In this document: positions 61,505-64,000 of the stretch, in pieces
Position numbering within the stretch: the stretch's first letter is position 1
Layout: every line of letters begins with the position of its first letter
Assembly: GCA_963719165.1 (NCBI GenBank)
Contig: CAVRAV010000001.1
Location: forward strand, 1,178,001 to 1,242,000
Reading direction: 5' to 3'
Source of the DNA: JAOUEA01 sp963719165
Lineage (GTDB): Bacteria; Actinomycetota; UBA4738; HRBIN12
Length of the DNA stretch: 64,000 nucleotides
Position numbers and translations under genes: made by a program
The notes under the pieces: generated by a model
Told to the model about the DNA's origin: nothing
Database searches by the model: none
Seen by the model: the letters and a program-made list of their open reading frames with translations, nothing else

Positions 61505-64000
61505 CTAGGCTTCCAGGCGGGCCCGCACGGCGGTTTCGATCTCGGCCACCTGCATCGGGTCCTCGACCTTGTCACCGACGGCGCCACGCACGTAGAAGGC
61601 GTCGATCACCCGGCCGGTGTACGTGGTCACCTTCGCGAGGTGTACGTCGAGCCGCAGCTCGGCCAGGGCGGCGGTGATGTCATGCAGCAGCCCGATGCGG
61701 TCAGGCGCCCCCACCTCGATCACGGTGAAGAAGTCCGACGCCGCGTTGTCCACTTCGACCGTGACCGGCGCGTCGACCCCCGATGGATAGTGCCGGCGCT
61801 GGTCGGCCACACGCCGCTCGAGTGAGACCTGCCCATCTAGGACCTGCCGCAGGGTCGTGCGGAAGGCCCGCCAGCGTCGTTCATCGACCTGCGCTTCGAA
61901 GGCCCCCTCGACCTCGAAGAGGTCGGCCGCCACCCCGTCCTCGGTCGTGAAGACCTGCGCGGTGAGGATCGACAGGCCCGCGAGGGCGAGCGAACCCGCG
62001 ATCCACGAGAGCAAGCCCGGCCGGTCGCCGGCCACGACGAGCAGCTCGTAGGTGTCGGGACCACCGCCGGGCGCCCAGGCCGTTCGCACCTCGCGAGACC
62101 CGATCTCGGGCGCCACCGTGGCGTAGTGTTCCGCCGCGCGGGCGGGATCGACGCTCAGGAAGTACCCGCGAGGCATCCGTAGGACGAACCGGTCCACCTC
62201 CGCTTCTGGTTCGTCGACGAGTCGATCGCGCAGTTCCTCGACGCGCTCCGCGAGCGCGACCGCCAGCTCGGTCCCCATCTGCCCGCGGTCGAAGAACCGT
62301 TGGACCTTGGCCACCAGCTCACGGATCAGGGCCCGTCGCCACGGCGTCCACGCCGCGGGACCCGTGGCGGCCGCGTCGGCTTTCGCCAGCAGGTAGAGGG
62401 CGGCCAGTCGTTCTGGCGTGCCCACGACCGCCGCGACGTCCAGGATGAGGTTCTCGTCGGTCAGGTCCCGCCTCGTCGCCGTGTCCGGCAGGAGCAGGTG
62501 CTGGGACACCATGAACGCGGCGAGTGCACGGGACCGTGGCTCGACGCCCATCCGCGCCAACGTGTCGTCGGCGATCCGCGCGCCCACGGCCACGTGTCCG
62601 CCGGTCCCGACCTTCCCGATGTCGTGCAGGAGCGCCCCCAGGAGGAGGCCATCGCGATCCTCGATCTGCCGGACGGCCTCGAGCTCCATCGCATCGTCGC
62701 CGTCGGTCGAGCCGAGCATCCGACCGAGCTCGAGCAGGGTGGCGGTGAGGTGCATGTCCACGGAGAACCGGTGGTAGGGGTCCCGCTGAGGCCGGCAACG
62801 AACGCCCTCCCACGCGGGCAGGAAGCGCGTGAGCAGTCCGAGTCGATCGAGCGTCTCCAGGGCGTCCACGCCCCGACCGTCCGCACGGAGCAGCCGGAGG
62901 AATGCGTCGCGGATCGCGGGCGACCACGCAACGGGGTTCGGGACCTCCGCAGCTTCGATGGCATCGAGCGACGGGGCCGGCGGCGGCGGATCCGCCTCGG
63001 CGACGAGCGCGAGCGCCTCCAAGAGGGCGCGCGCGTCCAGGGGCGCCGAAGGCGGCGGACCCCCCGGATCGTGGGCGAAGTACCTGCGTTCGGCAACGGC
63101 GGCACTCACGAACGAGACCTGCCGAGCGTGCTCGAAGAGGGAACGCATCAGCCCGTCCTCCGCGATCAGCCCCGGCTCGTCCTCGAACCCCATCGCCCGC
63201 GCGATGGACGGTTGGCGCTCCAGCGTCAGCCTGTCCGCGCGCCGGCCGGTCTCGAGATGCAGGGCGCTGCGGACCCTCGTGAGGAAGTCCTCGGCAGCGT
63301 GCACCGCCTCCCCCTCCCGCGGCCGCAGGAGGCCGGCTGCCTCGAGCGAGCCGCCGTACGCGATGCCCATCCAGCCGAGCGCCGCGACGTCGCGCAACCC
63401 TCCCTGCCCCTCCTTCAGCTCCGGTTCCAGGAGGCGGGCGGTGGCCCCGTAGCGCTCGTGGCGCAGCGCGGCGGCCGCCCGTAGACGCTCGGCGAACCCT
63501 TCGGGGTCGGCGCGAGCCGTCCCGATCACCTCGGCCGCGACCGGTTCCACTAGCGTCGCGTCGCCGTCCAGGAGCCGCAGGTCGAAGACCGCCGTGGTGT
63601 CTTCCAGCCGCTCGCGGGCGGCCTCGATGCTCTCCTCGGGCGTGCGCACCGCTTGGCCGACCTCGAGGCCCGCGTCCCACAGCGGGTAGAGGATCGGCTC
63701 CGTCAAGGCCGCCAGCCCTTCCGCATCGCGACGCCCGTCGTGCACGATCAACAGGTCGATGTCGGAATGCGGCAGCAGACGCGCGCGTCCGTAGCCACCC
63801 ACGGCCGCGAGCGCCACCCCCGCGGGTGAGCCCGCGGCCCTGAACCGTGCGCGCAGCGCGTCATCCAGCAGCTCGGCGCGCCGGCGAGCGCTCCACAACC
63901 CGTGGTGGCCGAGGGAGTACGCGTTATCGAGCGCGGCGAGATCTTCGCGGAGCCGGGCGGCCGGATCGGCTCGGTCCGGGGGCGGCGTCGAGCTCAGACC
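61505..64000 (-). CDS. glnD: [Protein-PII] uridylyltransferase GlnD, 5' end outside window
   Basis: Over 830 residues of the bifunctional uridylyl-transferase/removing enzyme that modifies PII (GlnB/GlnK) in response to glutamine. The nucleotidyltransferase site is VGGYGRARLLPHSDIDLLIV (G-G...D-x-D). The PII-UTase helical region has LKEGQGGLRDVAALGW, the HD phosphohydrolase domain LLGALLHDIGKVGTGGH, and two C-terminal ACT domains start LLVVAGDRPGLLSWIAGSLA and IEVGAPDRIGLLHDITAALA. The reading frame is open to the window edge with coding-like sequence (LREDLAALDNAYSLGHHGLW), so the start lies beyond 64000. In actinobacteria the target is usually GlnK with adenylylation replacing uridylylation. 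Confidence 0.95.
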   Translation of the reverse strand, partial: GLSSTPPPDRADPAARLREDLAALDNAYSLGHHGLWSARRRAELLDDALRARFRAAGSPAGVALAAVGGYGRARLLPHSDIDLLIVHDGRRDAEGLAALTEPILYPLWDAGLEVGQAVRTPEESIEAARERLEDTTAVFDLRLLDGDATLVEPVAAEVIGTARADPEGFAERLRAAAALRHERYGATARLLEPELKEGQGGLRDVAALGWMGIAYGGSLEAAGLLRPREGEAVHAAEDFLTRVRSALHLETGRRADRLTLERQPSIARAMGFEDEPGLIAEDGLMRSLFEHARQVSFVSAAVAERRYFAHDPGGPPPSAPLDARALLEALALVAEADPPPPAPSLDAIEAAEVPNPVAWSPAIRDAFLRLLRADGRGVDALETLDRLGLLTRFLPAWEGVRCRPQRDPYHRFSVDMHLTATLLELGRMLGSTDGDDAMELEAVRQIEDRDGLLLGALLHDIGKVGTGGHVAVGARIADDTLARMGVEPRSRALAAFMVSQHLLLPDTATRRDLTDENLILDVAAVVGTPERLAALYLLAKADAAATGPAAWTPWRRALIRELVAKVQRFFDRGQMGTELAVALAERVEELRDRLVDEPEAEVDRFVLRMPRGYFLSVDPARAAEHYATVAPEIGSREVRTAWAPGGGPDTYELLVVAGDRPGLLSWIAGSLALAGLSILTAQVFTTEDGVAADLFEVEGAFEAQVDERRWRAFRTTLRQVLDGQVSLERRVADQRRHYPSGVDAPVTVEVDNAASDFFTVIEVGAPDRIGLLHDITAALAELRLDVHLAKVTTYTGRVIDAFYVRGAVGDKVEDPMQVAEIETAVRARLEA

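Noticed and set aside
61374..61508. 44-codon open frame overlapping the end of the cyclase-SBP gene by 4 nt
   Set aside because: It has no hydrophobic or conserved pattern, is Pro/Arg/Ala-rich, and runs into the convergent glnD end. The 127-nt gap shows nothing else.
1..64000. CRISPR arrays and rRNA genes
   Set aside because: I saw no regularly spaced short repeats and no rRNA-like conserved segments in the window.

Overview
The window is about 68% GC, high-GC coding with heavy use of GTG starts, and the gene set points to an Actinomycetota (actinobacterial) chromosome: a SigR/RsrA-type redox sigma factor with its zinc anti-sigma factor, UPF0182, a DUF2342 metalloprotease, a YlbL-like PDZ/Lon-type protease, GlnD, a LAL-type LuxR regulator and several class III cyclase-ATPases. 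I cannot place it below phylum. Nothing in the layout looks like a plasmid or phage, apart from one small integrated element.

Layout. 1-1.4 kb: VIT1/CCC1-type transporter and a GNAT. 1.4-11.2 kb (minus strand): a tightly packed run of genes, most overlapping by 4 nt (ATGA or GTGA), running from a PIG-L deacetylase and a PLP decarboxylase through an S51-like peptidase, endonuclease III, a GDPD phosphodiesterase, a small protein, a GNAT, an ABC-F ATPase and a family-5 uracil-DNA glycosylase to an ABC exporter. 11.3-12.4 kb: sigR-rsrA-zinc protein with a SigR-like autoregulatory promoter, divergent from ftsH. 14.6-24 kb: a GT2 with a CysRS-like helical N-terminus, a cNMP-binding protein, an M1 peptidase, an alpha/beta hydrolase, an SDR, GNAT, initiator tRNA, a TOPRIM protein and an aldehyde dehydrogenase. 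24-31.3 kb: UPF0182 (interrupted by two one-base insertions), PDZ protease, MreB-like, MoaE, DUF2342.

31.2-36.8 kb is a patch in which four consecutive genes (two-domain GNAT, SAM methyltransferase, cyclase-ATPase, GNAT) are all broken, almost always by loss of one base and often at CCC runs. A 41-base purine/G tract lies in the middle. Sequence error there is at least as likely as decay. 36.8-40.4 kb: LAL regulator and a secreted AOC/dirigent-like barrel. 40.5-43.4 kb: a PrmC-like methyltransferase, an unknown protein and DAHP synthase, the last preceded by a complete transcription-attenuation leader whose 17-residue peptide contains W, F and Y codons. 43.4-48.9 kb: uracil phosphoribosyltransferase convergent with a BmpA-type nucleoside ABC importer operon. 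49-52.7 kb: thioesterase, SCP2-like protein, histidine phosphatase, HTH protein, hydrolase, DUF72.

52.6-56.8 kb looks like a remnant integrative element inserted in the 3' end of the DUF72 gene. A 22-bp core is duplicated at both ends, a decapitated tyrosine integrase sits next to the left copy, and the interior holds a two-component system with a divergent small secreted protein and a truncated cyclase. 57.7-61.4 kb encodes the most unusual protein: a class III cyclase and AAA/STAND ATPase fused in frame to a complete family-5 oligopeptide-binding (SBP) domain, with one frameshift. The window ends inside glnD. Many genes start 6-8 nt after a TANNNT box, suggesting that leaderless transcripts are common here.
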